Assembly (NCBI GenBank): GCA_019918135.1
Contig: WBZZ01002444.1
Span: 42,501 to 106,500 of the forward strand
Direction: 5' to 3'
DNA: 64,000 nucleotides
DNA from: Paulinella micropora
Lineage: Eukaryota > Cercozoa > Imbricatea > Euglyphida > Paulinellidae
A program made the position numbers and the translations under genes. Positions 12,301 through 26,030 of this stretch are shown in pieces (within the stretch, counting starts at the first letter, position 1; each line of letters begins with the position of its first letter). The notes under the pieces were generated by a model. It worked only from the letters and a program-made list of their open reading frames with translations, did no database searches and was not told the origin of the DNA.

Positions 12301-12535
12301 TACTATATCTGAGGCGTACTGAAACAGCTAATGGCATATCCTCAACGGACATAAGCCTCCAATACCCTTGTGGTCCTCCACCCCCCCGTGTCAGTCTCTC
12401 GCCTGATGATCGGGGCCACCGATGGAGCTCCTGAGGGCAAGACTGCACTAAGCCGAGGTTATTCCGCAGTCCCAGCAACCTCTTGCAAGACGTCACCGAA
12501 TGTGCAAGTGCATACACCAAGCGCGGTTGCTAGAG

Positions 12536-12539
<4 letters not shown>
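12301..12539 (+). repeat. Repeat family B, short copy 2
   Basis: Nearly identical to the first 230 bp of the long copy, with a small deletion near 12370, ending gctagagctg at an (AAT)n array (12540-12742) that contains an unusual non-periodic core (caatattaacgatcattgc). Confidence 0.8.
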
Positions 12540-12606
<67 letters not shown>

Positions 12607-12742
12607 TAACAATAATAACAATAATAATAACAATATTAACGATCATTGCAACAATAACAATAATAACTATAATACTAATAATAATAACAATACTAACAAT
12701 AATAATAATAATAACAATAATATTAATAATATTAATAGTAAT

Positions 12743-13012
12743 AGTGCTTCTCTGTCAATGGCTGATGCATTTCTGCACATGCGCCTCCATCGTCTCACCC
12801 GTGAGGGGAGTACGAAGAATTGACGATAAGCTCTAATGACACCCCCGCAAGGGCAGTTCCAACACTTCCAGACGGGCCGGTATGTTCAATGAAAATACTG
12901 GTCCAGAAATAGACCGGTATGTTCAATGAAAATACTGGTGGCACTGACGGGAATCGAACTGGCGACAGGGCCCAGATGGTAGAACTTGACCACTGGGCTA
13001 TCACGGTGTCCA
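12743..13012 (-). mobile_element. tRNA-derived SINE-like element, copy 2
   Basis: Full-length copy with A-box and B-box-bearing head at 12940-13012 and tail in the AAT array to its left. Nearly identical to copy 1. Confidence 0.75.
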
Positions 13013-13741
<729 letters not shown>

Positions 13742-13775
13742 TAATAATAATATTAATAACAATAATAATAATAAT

Positions 13776-14269
13776 ACTATATCTGAGGCGTACTGATGCA
13801 GCTAATGGCATATCCTCAACGGACATAAGCCTCCAATACCCTTGTTCGAGGTCCTCCACCCCCCCGTGTCAGTCTCTCGCCTGATGATCGGGGCCACCGA
13901 TGGAGCTCCTGAGGGCAAGACTGCACTAAGCCGAGGTTATTCCGCAGTCCCAGCAACCTCTTGCAAGACGTCACCGAATGTGCAAGTGCATACACCAAGC
14001 GCGGTTGCTAGAGCTGCCTCGAAACCCCACCCATAACAATTTGGTGTCTGCTGGGTCCTGGGCTATCAACCAGCATATGCGGAGTTTAAGATCTTTTACG
14101 CGCGCAACGACCCTCCTCCCCAGCATCTACCACCAAAGGGTTATGAGTTGGCGTCACAGTTTAACGCCTTGAGGCCATTGGGCTGGAACTCTGTTTAGCA
14201 AGTGTGACTAGGTTTTTTCATCGGGATTTCCCTCAAATATGTCACAGTCAACACTCCAAGGCAGATTTA
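13776..14269 (+). repeat. Repeat family B, long copy 3
   Basis: Nearly identical to 11809-12300. With 14270-14511 and the following AAT core and SINE it forms the second half of a tandem duplication of about 1.2 kb. Confidence 0.8.
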
Positions 14270-14511
14270 CTATATCTGAGGCGTACTGAAGCAGCTAATG
14301 GCATATCCTCAACGGACATAAGCCTCCAATACCCTTGTTCGAGGTCCTCCACCCCCCCGTGTCAGTCTCTCGCCTGATGATCGGGGCCACCGATGGAGCT
14401 CCTGAGGGCAAGACTGCACTAAGCCGAGGTTATTCCGCAGTCCCAGCAACCTCTTGCAAGACGTCACCGAATGTGCAAGTGCATACACCAAGCGCGGTTG
14501 CTAGAGCTGAA
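14270..14511 (+). repeat. Repeat family B, short copy 4
   Basis: Short form, here without the small deletion of copy 2, ending at an (AAT)n array (14512-14752) with the same non-periodic core as at 12630-12740. Confidence 0.8.
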
Positions 14512-14515
14512 TAAC

Positions 14516-14616
<101 letters not shown>

Positions 14617-14752
14617 TAACAATAATAACAATAATAATAACAATATTAACGATCATTGCAACAATAACAATAATAACTATAATACTAATAATAATAACAA
14701 TACTAACAATAATAATAATAATAACAATAATATTAATAATATAAATAGTAAT

Positions 14753-15020
14753 AGTGCTTCTCTGTCAATGGCTGATGCATTTCTGCACATGCGCCTCCAT
14801 CGTCTCACCCGTGAGGGGAGTACGAAGAATTGACGATAGGCTCTAATGACACCCCCGCAAGGGCAGTTCCAACACTTCCAGACGGGCCGGTATGTTCAAT
14901 GAAAATACTGGTCCAGACGGATCGGTATGTTCAATGAAAATACTGGTGGCACCGACGGGAATCGAACTGGCGACAGGGCCCAGATGGTAGAACTTGACCA
15001 CTGGGCTATCACGGTGTCCA
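14753..15020 (-). mobile_element. tRNA-derived SINE-like element, copy 5
   Basis: Full-length copy; head at 14947-15020 with both pol III boxes. Confidence 0.75.
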
Positions 15021-16118
<1,098 letters not shown>

Positions 16119-16119
<1 letters not shown>

Positions 16120-16293
16120 GTGCTTCTCTGTCAATGGCTGATGCATTTCTGCACATGCGCCTCCATCGTCTACCCGTGGGGAGTACGAAGAATTGACGAT
16201 GGGCTCTAATGACATCCCGCAAGGGCAGTTCCAACACTTCCAGACGGACCGGTATGTTCAATGAAAATACTGGTCCAGACGGACCGGTATGTT
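16119..16293 (-). mobile_element. SINE-like element, copy 7 (5' truncated, diverged)
   Basis: Body only, with small deletions relative to the other copies (ctacccgtggggag in place of ctcacccgtgagggg). No tRNA-like head. Confidence 0.65.
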
Positions 16294-16747
<454 letters not shown>

Positions 16748-17275
16748 ACATATTAAAAGAGGGGAGGGGTGCACACCATACCGACCGGCCCCACCCTGCC
16801 CTTTATTGGCAAACCGACCCACACGGCCCATCCCCTTTTTTTTCAAAAACTGCTGCTCAACCTCAATCTGTTCTATCTCCCTCTCAACCAAGACGCGCCA
16901 AGCTCAACACCACACTCAACCACGAGATCCCATCTTCCCTCAGACCCACCTCAACAAACCTAACAAGCACACAGAGCAACCCTGCCACAGACAATAGACA
17001 TCCACCACACAAAAATACCCGCGCCCCGAACTCACAACCAAAACCTATGGTGATATCCATTTGCCGAGGGCAAGGCGCCAGATATGGGGGGACTGGCCGA
17101 CGAAAGGGACCCGGATCCTTCCGTCGGAAAAAGTTCCCCCGATGACTCTGGCTTCCCCCACAGGCGAAGGACGACACCATAAAGAATAAATAACTCTTCT
17201 CCATCTCGAAACCTGTCCATTATCACTCCTCTTCCCCATTTCGTTTTCTCTCTCTCTCTTCTACTTCTTCTTCTT
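16748..17275 (+). repeat. Repeat family C, copy 2
   Basis: Second copy of 10755-11280, same strand, about 95% identical by eye, again followed by a pyrimidine tract. Confidence 0.7.
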
Positions 17276-18440
17276 CGTCCTGTTCTTCCTATTTATTTTG
17301 TTCTTCGTCTTCTTCTTCTCCATCTCCTTTTCCTTTTGCTCCTCTTTCTTTGTCTTATTCTTCCTCTTCTTCTTCATCCTTCTGGTCCTGTTTGCTTTAG
17401 CTCTTCTTGCTCTTCTTCTCTGTCTTCTGCTTCTTCTCCCTCTGCTTCCTTTTCTTCTCCTTCTTCCTCTCGCTCTCTTTCTTCCTCTTCGTCGTGCTCT
17501 ACGCCCTATTCGTCTCTTTCTTCTTACTCCTCTGATCTTCTCTCTTTTTCTTCTTGATCTTCTCCTTCTCTTTCTTCCTCTTCTTGTCCCTTCTCTTCTT
17601 CTTCTCCTATTTCTTTCCCTTGGTTTTCTTCTTGTTATCCTCCCTTGTCTTACTCTTTTCCTTCTCATTTCTTCGTCTTGCCCTTGCTCCGCTCTTTCTT
17701 TCTCTTCTTCTTGTTCCCCTTTTTCGCCTTTTTTCTCTTCTGGTTCTTCCCCTTTTTCTTCTCCTTCTCTCTCTTCTTTTTCTGCTCTTTCTAATTCTTC
17801 TTTCTCTCGTTCTCTCTCTCTTTCTCACTCTCTTTCTTCTCCTTTTCTCTCTCTTTTTCTCCTCTTCTTATGCCCCTTTTTCTCCTTCTTCTGCTTCTTC
17901 TTAATTCTTCTTCTGCTTCCTCTTTCTCTTCTTCTTCCTCTTCTTGTTCTTCCTATCCTCCTTTATCTTCTTCTTCTTTTCCCCCTTTTTCTTCGCCTCC
18001 CTCTTCTTCTTCTTCCTCTTCTTCTCTCTCTCTCTCTCTCTCTTTCTTCTTCTTTTTCTTCCTCTTATTCTTGTTCCCCTTCTTCGTCTTCTTGCTCTTC
18101 TTCTTCTTCTTCTTCTTGTTCTTCCTATCCTCCTTTATCTTCTTCTTCTTTTCCCCCTTTTTCTTCGCCTCCCTCTTCTTCTTCTTCCTCTTCTTCTCTC
18201 TCTTTTTCTTCTTCTTTTTCTTCCTCTTATTCTTGTTCCCCTTCTTCGTCTTCTTCTTCTTCTTCTTCTTCTTCTTGTTCTTCTTCCTCTTCTTCTTCTT
18301 CTTTTTCTTCTTCTTCTTCATTTTATTCGTCCTTCTCTTCGTCCCCCTTTTTATTATCCGTTCTCCCCTTCTTTGTTTTCTTCTTGTTCGGGGTCTGCTT
18401 ACGGTCTGCCCTTACACCCTCCTTGCCCCCCTTTATTTAA
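17276..18440. repeat. CTT-type polypyrimidine tract over 1.1 kb
   Basis: Almost pure pyrimidine on the plus strand, built from CTT, CTC and TTCTT words, with an internal near-repeat of about 170 bp (17930-18085 against 18110-18250). The long Phe/Leu/Ser and Lys/Arg/Glu frames are artefacts. Such tracts can form triplex (H-DNA). Confidence 0.95.
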
Positions 18441-20225
18441 ATATATATATATATATATATTCATTTCATCAGAAAACTTGGTCACTCCAGTATTTGAAAT
18501 CATTATTATCGACTTCTATTTTCACATTTCACGGCATAGCAAGTATGGTGTTTTTAACTGAAAAATGCTGTTCAAGTTGCATGACTCACGCATTCTGCAT
18601 TCATTTTTACGCACAAGTCCACAAATGAATTCAAATGTTATGTTGAGCAATCCTGCCAGAGGGTTTTTGCAGAGATGCAGGGTATAAAACAAAAACTAGG
18701 AAAACATAGGTCGAAAACTAGTTAATCAAGATTCAGAACCGTGACATACCCCCATATCACAGTAATAGCTTACTACTATGAACTGAAAACCTTTAAATCA
18801 GATCATTCACTAAAAACATTGATTTCTGCGCCGCAGACAGCACCTCAAAATCTTGAATCAGAATATTGAATGAGAACACTCGCTGCATCATTCTACCAAC
18901 CACTAGAACCTACATATGAGGCAATAGTCAACCGCATTTTCAAAGGCTAAAAAGCCGCAACAGTTAAAGGTGAAATAAATGGATCTGTTACTAAGCATAG
19001 TTGCATTTGAAAACATAACAACTACAACTTGTTATGACAGTTGGTAAATAAACGGAAATATGAAGTAACTGAACTAAAGTAGATGTGTAAACTTGAAGTA
19101 AAAACTTGAAGAAAGTTACGGTAGCTAAATATTAAGTTGAAGTTACGGCCCGGGTCCGGTACGGTATTCATTCCGATAACTCATTACGCCTATTTTGCCT
19201 ATGTTTTCGACATCACTAAACTTGAACCGTGGCACTAAAAAACATATCGCCTACCCACGAAATGGTGTCGAGGCTGCCCACCGCACGTCGATCCTTGCAC
19301 ATTTCACGGTTCTCTGAATACCTAAGTCATGCCTCTTCTTCCAGACTAAGTGTGACTGATTAAAGCTGCTGACGCAGAGTTCGCTAATCAAGGCTAGATA
19401 ACCTGTTAGATTATTATTAATAATATAATAATCTATGATATTAATAGCTACTATTCGCGGTCAACTACACTACAGCTTTAATTAGAAAAGGCGCCAACAG
19501 GGCACGCCAAGTAACTTGACTTGCCGGATCATAAGTGATGGCCCTAACGACACCGTTACTCCGATACGGCCGGTCCTCAACTATTAATTAATTATTAGTT
19601 CCAACAAATATTAATATTGCACCATTATTGTCACTAGTTTTCAAGTATTTTCACGCGAAGTTATAAAAAAATTTATTAAAAAAATATAATAATACTAATA
19701 TTGATTTTATGCAATCATGTGACTAATATTGATTTTTAATCTAATATTAATATTGAAAAACTACAATATTTATATTGAAATCAAGCAATATAAATGTTGA
19801 ATCTTTTCTATATAAATATTGAATGTTCAGAAACAACTGTATGTGAGGACCCGTCTGAAACAATTGGAAATATAACAAAAATTTCTTCCCGGGAAATGTT
19901 TGTTATGTTTCCAATCGTTTCGTATATAAATCACAAAAAAGCAATATTATATTATTGAAATTGATGCAATGCTAATATTGCAAAAAAGCAATATTAATAT
20001 TGAAATGTATGCAATATTAATATTGCAAAAAAGCAATATTAAGCAATATTAATATTGAAATGTAGGGAAAGGATAGAAGACATTGAAAAAGGCATAGCCG
20101 GCATGATAACAATTCAATTTGCGAACAATAATTGATTGAAAATGGCGACACTGTATGTGCAACGTTGGTGAGAAAGGATTGTTGCTGACACGTTCAGATT
20201 GTAGACGGTAAGAATAACATCTAGA
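18441..20225. other. No gene recognised; AT-rich with AATATT repeats
   Basis: (TA)n at 18440-18460, then unique sequence with stops in all frames. From about 19,600 to 20,060 the sequence is very AT-rich and repeats words such as gcaatattaatattgaaatg; the core aatattaatatt is palindromic. No ORF, tRNA or rRNA recognised. Confidence 0.5.
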
Positions 20226-20311
20226 GTCAAAAACAACAACAAGAACAACAACAACAACAACAACAACAACACAAACACGGAAACTTCAAAAACAATACCA
20301 ACGGGAAAACG

Positions 20312-20360
<49 letters not shown>

Positions 20361-20505
20361 AGACGAGCAGCGACTTTGAGATAACGGACGGAAATTTCAG
20401 ACTCGAAGTAGAGAGAAACAAAAACAAGATAAAACATGAATGTGAAAGAACGTACACGTATATATATATATATATATGTATATGTGTGTGTGTGTGTGTG
20501 TCAAA
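20226..20505. repeat. CAA trinucleotide repeats and GT/TA runs
   Basis: (CAA)n at 20235-20275 and 20312-20358, (TA)n at 20458-20475 and (GT)n at 20480-20500. No gene seen on either strand. Confidence 0.8.
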
Positions 20506-20933
20506 ACGCAATCACAGCTCGCTGCATGCATCGAGGATACAAGTTGACAAGGGTTTGCGTAGAAATGATGTGAGATGAGATTTAGATAAGTTGGATCAAC
20601 AACCCTAGTAAGGTTAGGTCACCAGGTGACGTTGTTTAGACCAGCCTTTCCTTGTCAATGAGTCGCTCCCAGAGACTGAGAGGGAAATCTTTCAAACCTG
20701 AAAGGTTCTCAGCTATTAGGTACATCGCACAGTGAGTTAATGATCAAGCGTCTCGATCTCAGCTGTTTCTACTTGCTGCTTGCTTGCGTGCAGTGGCTGG
20801 AGTCATTTGAAAGCTGCCATCAAGGGCTTGTAATGAGCCAGCACACATGGCATTTTAAATGTGATGCAAGGATCTGCTGAAAACGGAGAGTTTGAAGTGA
20901 ATCTTCAAGGAAACCCTCCCGTTACTGAACCGC

Positions 20934-21281
20934 CTAGTGCAACGACGCAAGAGCTGTAACAGCCGCTGTCATCAGGACATACCATACCAGCCAAGGCCTT
21001 GCAAGTGTGGGCGCGGAGCTATCGAGCCAAAGACATAGACTGGAAACATCGTCTTGCTTCAAGAGAAAATTGCTGAGGCTGATACTTTCTAGATTTAGAT
21101 CACATTCCACATTGTAGAAAGACAGCATCTGCTCAACGGTGGCGTTGGCGGGGTAGTCGTGGCTGGTCGGTACACATCGCTTATGTCGGTTCCCGCTGTG
21201 GCAGTAGATACAGGGCACATGCTGAACGCCATCGGTGTCGTTAAGGTAGGATGTTTGCAAACAGGCTTGGCCTGAGTCACA
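20934..21281 (-). CDS. Last exon of the PhnD/GCC2 receptor-like gene, with C-terminal membrane segment
   Basis: The minus strand opens after a plausible acceptor (ctcag at about 21282) and reads a Cys-containing ectodomain end (GQACLQTSYLND..., CIYCHSGNRHKRC). It finishes with a hydrophobic tail, PWLVWYVLMTAAVTALASLH, and a stop at 20934-20936. The tail could be a C-terminal transmembrane segment or a GPI-anchor signal. Placing this exon in the same gene as the exons at 22-30.7 kb rests on strand, order and the extracellular character of all of them; a transcript would settle it. Confidence 0.5.
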   Translation of the reverse strand, partial: CDSGQACLQTSYLNDTDGVQHVPCIYCHSGNRHKRCVPTSHDYPANATVEQMLSFYNVECDLNLESISLSNFLLKQDDVSSLCLWLDSSAPTLARPWLVWYVLMTAAVTALASLH

Positions 21282-22011
21282 AACACACATATTAATAATA
21301 TCACAGATACCCACATGCAAATAATGAATATACACATAAGGATAATATTATTCAGTGACGCACAGAAATACATGCGCGTATATAATCATAATATTACGCA
21401 CACGCACATGCATACACATTACTGTATTCAAAATGTGATACAGAAACGCTTACGAACATGCACTAATAAAGCCATTGCCATGCATACATATGTCATTCAA
21501 GGACTATCGAGAAAGATTATCCTGGCCTATTTACACAAGCTTGCCACGTGTAGGTATAGCCTGTTTACAGAAGCTTGTGCATGTATGAGATATCGATGTT
21601 CCTAGTTCCAAACTAGTACAGTGAGCAATCACCTCAAGCGCTTTCTCAGTCAAAGCTTACGTCCAGACTCTGTGTTACGGCCCATTAGAAAGCCCTTGGT
21701 GAGAGCTTTCAAACGAGCTACTGCACAAGCGATGACAAGTAAGTCTGAGAAAATAGCGCTTGAAATTAATCTCCCTTGCGGTTAAGAACTAAAATATCTC
21801 ATCGCGTTTTGGTGTTGTTTAAGACTGTCTTATCCTGGCCTATTTGCATATGCCAATCACGTGTGCCAAGCTACGCATGAATGCTGCCTAACTGTTGTAA
21901 GCCTCGATTTAACCGAAGGAAGGAACGGCTCCGGCACAAAGATGCATGCAAATAATACATACATACATTCATGACACATACATGCACACATACACGACAT
22001 ACAATCGTCGT

Positions 22012-22092
22012 TGTATGTCACGCAGAACGACTTCGACGGCTCTCGTGGGCTTTTCGAGGGCGAAGAACTGGGGGACGACCCACCAGGATTCT
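22012..22092 (-). CDS. Ser/Pro linker exon of the receptor-like gene
   Basis: After a good acceptor (gtgtttcag) the minus strand reads NPGGSSPSSSPSKSPREPS and then KSFCVTYN before a possible gtat donor. A short Ser/Pro spacer like this commonly links an ectodomain to a membrane anchor. Low-to-moderate confidence because it is short. Confidence 0.35.
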
Positions 22093-22421
22093 GAAACACA
22101 CCACAAACGTATTACATCCCCTTATACATTACATTCATACAGATATACATGCGTGCATGGATACGTAAATACATACATGACATGGCAGGACATTAGATGA
22201 CATGAGATGACATGACATAATACATTATATTAAATTACAGACATGAATAAAGTACATACATAAGTAAAAACACAGATACATGGCAGATAGCTGAGTACAA
22301 TCATGTAAAGTTACCAACGTATCAAAGCCAGGCTGGCGTTTTTGATTCCATACGATCGCGAAAGAGGAAATGAAAGAAAACTTTACTAAGGAACATGTAT
22401 GAAAAAGGAAACGGCTGGAGT

Positions 22422-22847
22422 CTATGTATGCATGTAAAAATTGAGAACCGTGGAGCAGTCCCCGCCCTGAGGCTGTTCCTGCTTGGTTGTGATATTGACA
22501 CCAGAACAGTTACATACGGCACCACTTCCTGTCCTAGCTGTGGAGTTGTCAACGATACAGGAAGGTTCTCCAAACTTGTAGGTGGTTTCGCCAGGCGGAC
22601 AGCGCTCGCACTCGGTCTGGCCTGTGTAAGGGATGTAAAAGCCAAGAGAGCACGGACGGCAGTCTCCAATGCCGTCTGCGCTGTACTTACCAACAGCGCA
22701 CGGCTTGCAAGGCCTCAGCGGTTGTGTGTTGTCGCGCTCTTGCCCGGGCGCACACGCATGAGTATCTGGGTCCATCAGATCCAGGTCATAGTAGACGCTC
22801 TGCTCCAAGGAAAAGTCCTTGGCAGGAACAAAGCCTGCATGCAGGCC
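22422..22847 (-). CDS. GCC2/GCC3-type Cys-rich exon (third repeat)
   Basis: Begins after the acceptor TTTGGACAG and reads GLHAGFVPAKDF..., DLDLMDPDTHACAPG, then a Cys-rich module, CKPCAVGKYSADGIGDCRPC and CERCPPGETTYKFGEPSC. This matches the CxxC...GxYS...CxxC...CPxG pattern of ephrin-receptor-like (GCC2/GCC3) domains. It aligns along its length with 26,600-26,870 and with the damaged 24,200-24,540 copy. N-glycosylation sequons (NCS, NIT) suggest an extracellular location. The 3' end of the exon is unclear. Confidence 0.6.
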   Translation of the reverse strand, partial: GLHAGFVPAKDFSLEQSVYYDLDLMDPDTHACAPGQERDNTQPLRPCKPCAVGKYSADGIGDCRPCSLGFYIPYTGQTECERCPPGETTYKFGEPSCIVDNSTARTGSGAVCNCSGVNITTKQEQPQGGDCSTVLNFYMHT

Positions 22848-22985
22848 CTGTCCAAAGTTACACAAACATGCATCCAGGTACATACCTACATACAGCCACG
22901 CTATTTATATGCTGGATACTTAAATGTGTTCGTTACATGCGCGCTCAGCACACTTTAGGATGCGCCAACACAGTCATCGATATAC

Positions 22986-23214
22986 CTTCGTGGCAGCAGC
23001 GTCAAACTGCCGCATTGCCAAGAGCGGAATGATCGTGTTACTCGCAATCCCCTCAGGGACGCCATGCATGACTGCAAACGCCCACTCCAAGTACAGAGCC
23101 GAAGATGACTGCAGGTTGAAGCGGCTATGGAACTGCTCATTGATGATGGCAAATGTTTCAAAGGTGTATACTCCCTCGTTGATCTTGGAACGAATGGAGT
23201 ACGTGCGCGCAAAC
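22986..23214 (-). CDS. PhnD-like domain, C-terminal exon (third repeat)
   Basis: Acceptor ...GCAG|G at 23215 and donor GTATAT at 22985. The exon reads FARTYSIRSKINEGVYTFETF, AIINEQFHSRFNLQSSSALY and the EWAFAVMHGVPEG stretch. It is paralogous to 25509-25743 with the same intron phase, and corresponds to the last third of a PhnD-like periplasmic-binding-protein fold. The same segment is uninterrupted in the long exon at 26031-27815. Confidence 0.65.
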
Positions 23215-23289
23215 CTGCAAACAACGTGTATGTGTGTTGAACATGTAAAGCGCTAGCAGGGAATGTGCGCGTTTCCGCTACTTGCGCAG

Positions 23290-23366
23290 CTGTGCGCGCT
23301 ACAGCGAATAAGAATGCGTGTCTGTGTTACTAGTACTAGTACTAGTACTACTAGTACTAGTAGTAC

Positions 23367-23414
<48 letters not shown>

Positions 23415-23600
23415 AAGTACTAGTAGTAGCAGTAGTAGCAGTAGTAGCAGTAGTAGCAGTGTGTGCATTGCTGAACATGTTCATTGTGTCACAAGGCAGG
23501 CAGCAGTCGCTATGCTTGCTTGCATGCTTGCTTGCATGCTTGCTTGCATGCATGCATGCTTCCATGCTTGCTTGCATGCTTGCTTGCTTGCTGTGCACAC
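23290..23600. repeat. AGT and GCTT microsatellites within an intron
   Basis: (AGT)n at 23330-23460 and a (TGCTTGCA)n-type repeat at 23505-23595, between two exons of the receptor-like gene. Confidence 0.9.
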
Positions 23601-23616
23601 AGAAAACAAAATTCAC

Positions 23617-24540
23617 CCGATGTCGCAGTCACCGTTTGCCACCATGTCCACAGACTCGTTGTGACCTCCCGAGAACACGATTGTCCCAAACACCTCATTC
23701 ACGTCGATGTTCTGCTTGAAAAACTCATAACGTTGCACATGCCAGCCCGCAAACGACTCGCTGTCTACGGGACAGGCCGTCAGGTTCTTTTCCTTGGTGA
23801 TCTGCGACAGGTCGAAGATGTCGGTGTGCTTGTTTGGTCTGCGAAAGATGACGCCACCTTGCTTATTGTAGGCGCGCCCGTCGTAGAATCGCAGCACCGT
23901 GTCAAGGGCTTTGGCGTTGTGCCTGTGCCTGTACAACGCGAACAGGCCTGAGTCCACGAACGCAGACTGCACCTCGCCGTTCTGAATAGCGGCCTCCAGC
24001 TCTTCGTAACGCAATGCCTGCATCTTAAAAAAGCACATGAAGCGGTTCATGTAGTTGTTCAACGTGTCTTCGAAGGTGGGGGCCCAGCGAGCGAGCGTCA
24101 AGTTCGCTGTAAGCTCTGTTCAAAGTACACCGACCGTCAGAGTGTTGTTTATGTAGGCGAAACAAGGTTGAATTGGGTCGTAAAGCAACAGATCCTGCTT
24201 TGCTTGGCACTCTCCACCCTGAGGCTGTTCCTGCTTGCTCGTGGCATTGGCACCAGAACAGTTACATTCGGCATCCGGTCCAGTCGTAGCTGTGACGTTG
24301 TCAACAGTACAGTCTGTCCGTCCAACATTGACTTTGCCCGGCGGAAAGCACAGGCGGCAGGCGCCAATGCCATCTGCGCTGTACCACCCAGCAAAAAAAC
24401 ACTCCTTACAAGGCTTCAGCTGCTTCGTGTTGTCGCGCTCTTACCCGGGTGCACAAGCATGGGTCACTGGGTCCATCAGATCTAGGTCGTAATAACCTTC
24501 TCTTCCGCAGCGTAGTTCCTACAAAACCTGCATGCAGACC
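23617..24540 (-). pseudogene. Second repeat unit of the receptor-like gene, with two in-frame stops
   Basis: The minus-strand frame from an acceptor at 24541 to a GTGAAT donor at 23616 encodes the same module order as the neighbouring repeats. First comes DLMDPVTHACAPG, then a Cys-rich GCC2/GCC3 domain, LLYDPIQPCFAYINNTLTVG and a PhnD-like domain: ARWAPTFEDTLNNYMNRF, FVDSGLFALYRHR, SFAGWHVQRYEFFKQNIDV and ANGDCDIG. A TAA at 24441-24443 and a TGA at 24120-24122 lie in this one frame. Everything else is well conserved, so this is either a recently decayed unit skipped by splicing or two recent substitutions or errors. The second half (23617-24101) is still open. Confidence 0.6.
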
Positions 24541-24604
24541 CTGCGCACAGTTACACAAACATGCACACATGTCTACATACAGCCTTACTTTCTAGGTGCT
24601 AGAT

Positions 24605-24622
24605 ATTTGATAGATAGGTAGG

Positions 24623-24679
<57 letters not shown>

Positions 24680-24688
24680 GGATGGATG

Positions 24689-24784
<96 letters not shown>

Positions 24785-24785
24785 C

Positions 24786-24830
<45 letters not shown>
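24605..24830. repeat. GATA tetranucleotide microsatellite
   Basis: About 220 bp of (GATA)n with a short GATG core, in an intron of the receptor-like gene. Confidence 0.97.
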
Positions 24831-24831
<1 letters not shown>

Positions 24832-25261
24832 GAGATATCGACTAATATCAGAAAAAAGGAGCTTCTGATTTCGTCAACCAAGGAAGTCTGTGGGTAAAGT
24901 ATTAACCCGATGCCCAGCTAAGCCGTGATGTTTGCACGGAAGGGACTGATACAGGCGATACCAAACCTCCCTAGTACCAGGCGGGGCCAGGGCTCGTTCC
25001 ATAAGCGCCCCTTGCAGAACGAGCTCCCACCTCCATTACAGAGGGCCCAGTAAGCAGATGGAGTTTCGAGACTGTTCGACAGTCTAGTATAAACCGACAG
25101 AGCACTGTGGGTTTTATTCCGGGCTCAAACAAGCGAGAAAGGGCACCCTGAGGGAACAGGATTGTGCTTCCCGTCGCTATTTCGGCATGTGACTTATAGG
25201 CGTATGGCTAGGCACACATAAGGCACCCCACCACGGGCCCAGCACTCCCACACCATCTCCT

Positions 25262-25264
<3 letters not shown>

Positions 25265-25323
<59 letters not shown>

Positions 25324-25368
25324 GGATGGATGGATGGATGGATGGATGGATGGATGGATGGATGGATG

Positions 25369-25453
<85 letters not shown>
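25265..25453. repeat. GATA/GATG microsatellite
   Basis: (GATA)n with a central (GATG)n block of about 50 bp. The preceding 24,840-25,260 holds unique sequence with no gene seen. Confidence 0.97.
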
Positions 25454-25508
25454 TGGTGTTCCGCGCTTAGCACAGTTCAAGGAGGCGTCAACACAGACAT
25501 AGATATAC

Positions 25509-25743
25509 CGTCATGGCAGCAGCGTCGAAGTCCCGCATTCCCAAGAGCGGAATGATCGCGTTACTTGACACGTCCTCAGGGACGCCATTCATGACTGAAA
25601 ACGCCCACTCCGAGTACAGAGCTGAAGATGACTGCAGGTTGAAGCCGTTGTGGAATTGCTCATTGATGACGGTAAACGTGTCTGCAGGGTACACTCCAGG
25701 GTATATTCCATTGTTGATCAAATACGTAGTACTACTCGCAAAC
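25509..25743 (-). CDS. PhnD-like domain, C-terminal exon (second repeat)
   Basis: Acceptor ...TGCAG|G at 25744 and donor GTATAT at 25508. The phase fits the end of the 26031-27815 exon: the junction reads CDIG then FASSTTYLINNGIYPG. It continues AVINEQFH-like (TVINEQFHNGFNLQ), EWAFSVMNGVPEDV and AIIPLLGMRDFDAAAMT. This completes the PhnD-like domain started in the upstream exon. Confidence 0.75.
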
Positions 25744-25839
25744 CTGCAAACACACCATATCTGCGTGTTGAAACTGTAAAGCGCTCAGGTGTTTGTGTGT
25801 CTCTGAACATAAGTAACCAGCGATGAATTGAGAGATTCG

Positions 25840-25970
25840 TAAGTGTGTGTGTGTGTGTGTGTATGTATTGGCGTGGTGTGTATGTGGGTGGGTGGGTGGT
25901 GGGTGGGTGGGGAGGAGGGGCGGGGGGGGGGGGGGGGGATGGCTGTGTGTGTGTGTGTGTGTCTGCGTGC
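25840..25970. repeat. GT run and G-rich tract in an intron
   Basis: (GT)n, ggtgggtgg repeats and a G18-type run (25922-25940). A candidate G-quadruplex region. Confidence 0.85.
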
Positions 25971-26030
25971 ATGGCCGAGCATGTGTCACACAGCTAGCAG
26001 CAGTCGAGTACACACTGAGAATAGATATAC

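Noticed and set aside
17276..18440. A 380-codon Phe/Leu/Ser-rich plus-strand frame and Lys/Arg/Glu minus-strand frames
   Set aside because: Product of the CTT-type pyrimidine tract; any frame of such a tract is open.
22395..22958. 187-codon plus-strand ORF opposite the Cys-rich exon
   Set aside because: Antisense shadow of the conserved Cys-rich coding exon on the minus strand.
24605..25460. Ile-Asp/Ser-Ile-Tyr repeat proteins from GATA arrays, considered as a CRISPR-like array
   Set aside because: Simple tetranucleotide repeats without unique spacers in a eukaryotic intron.
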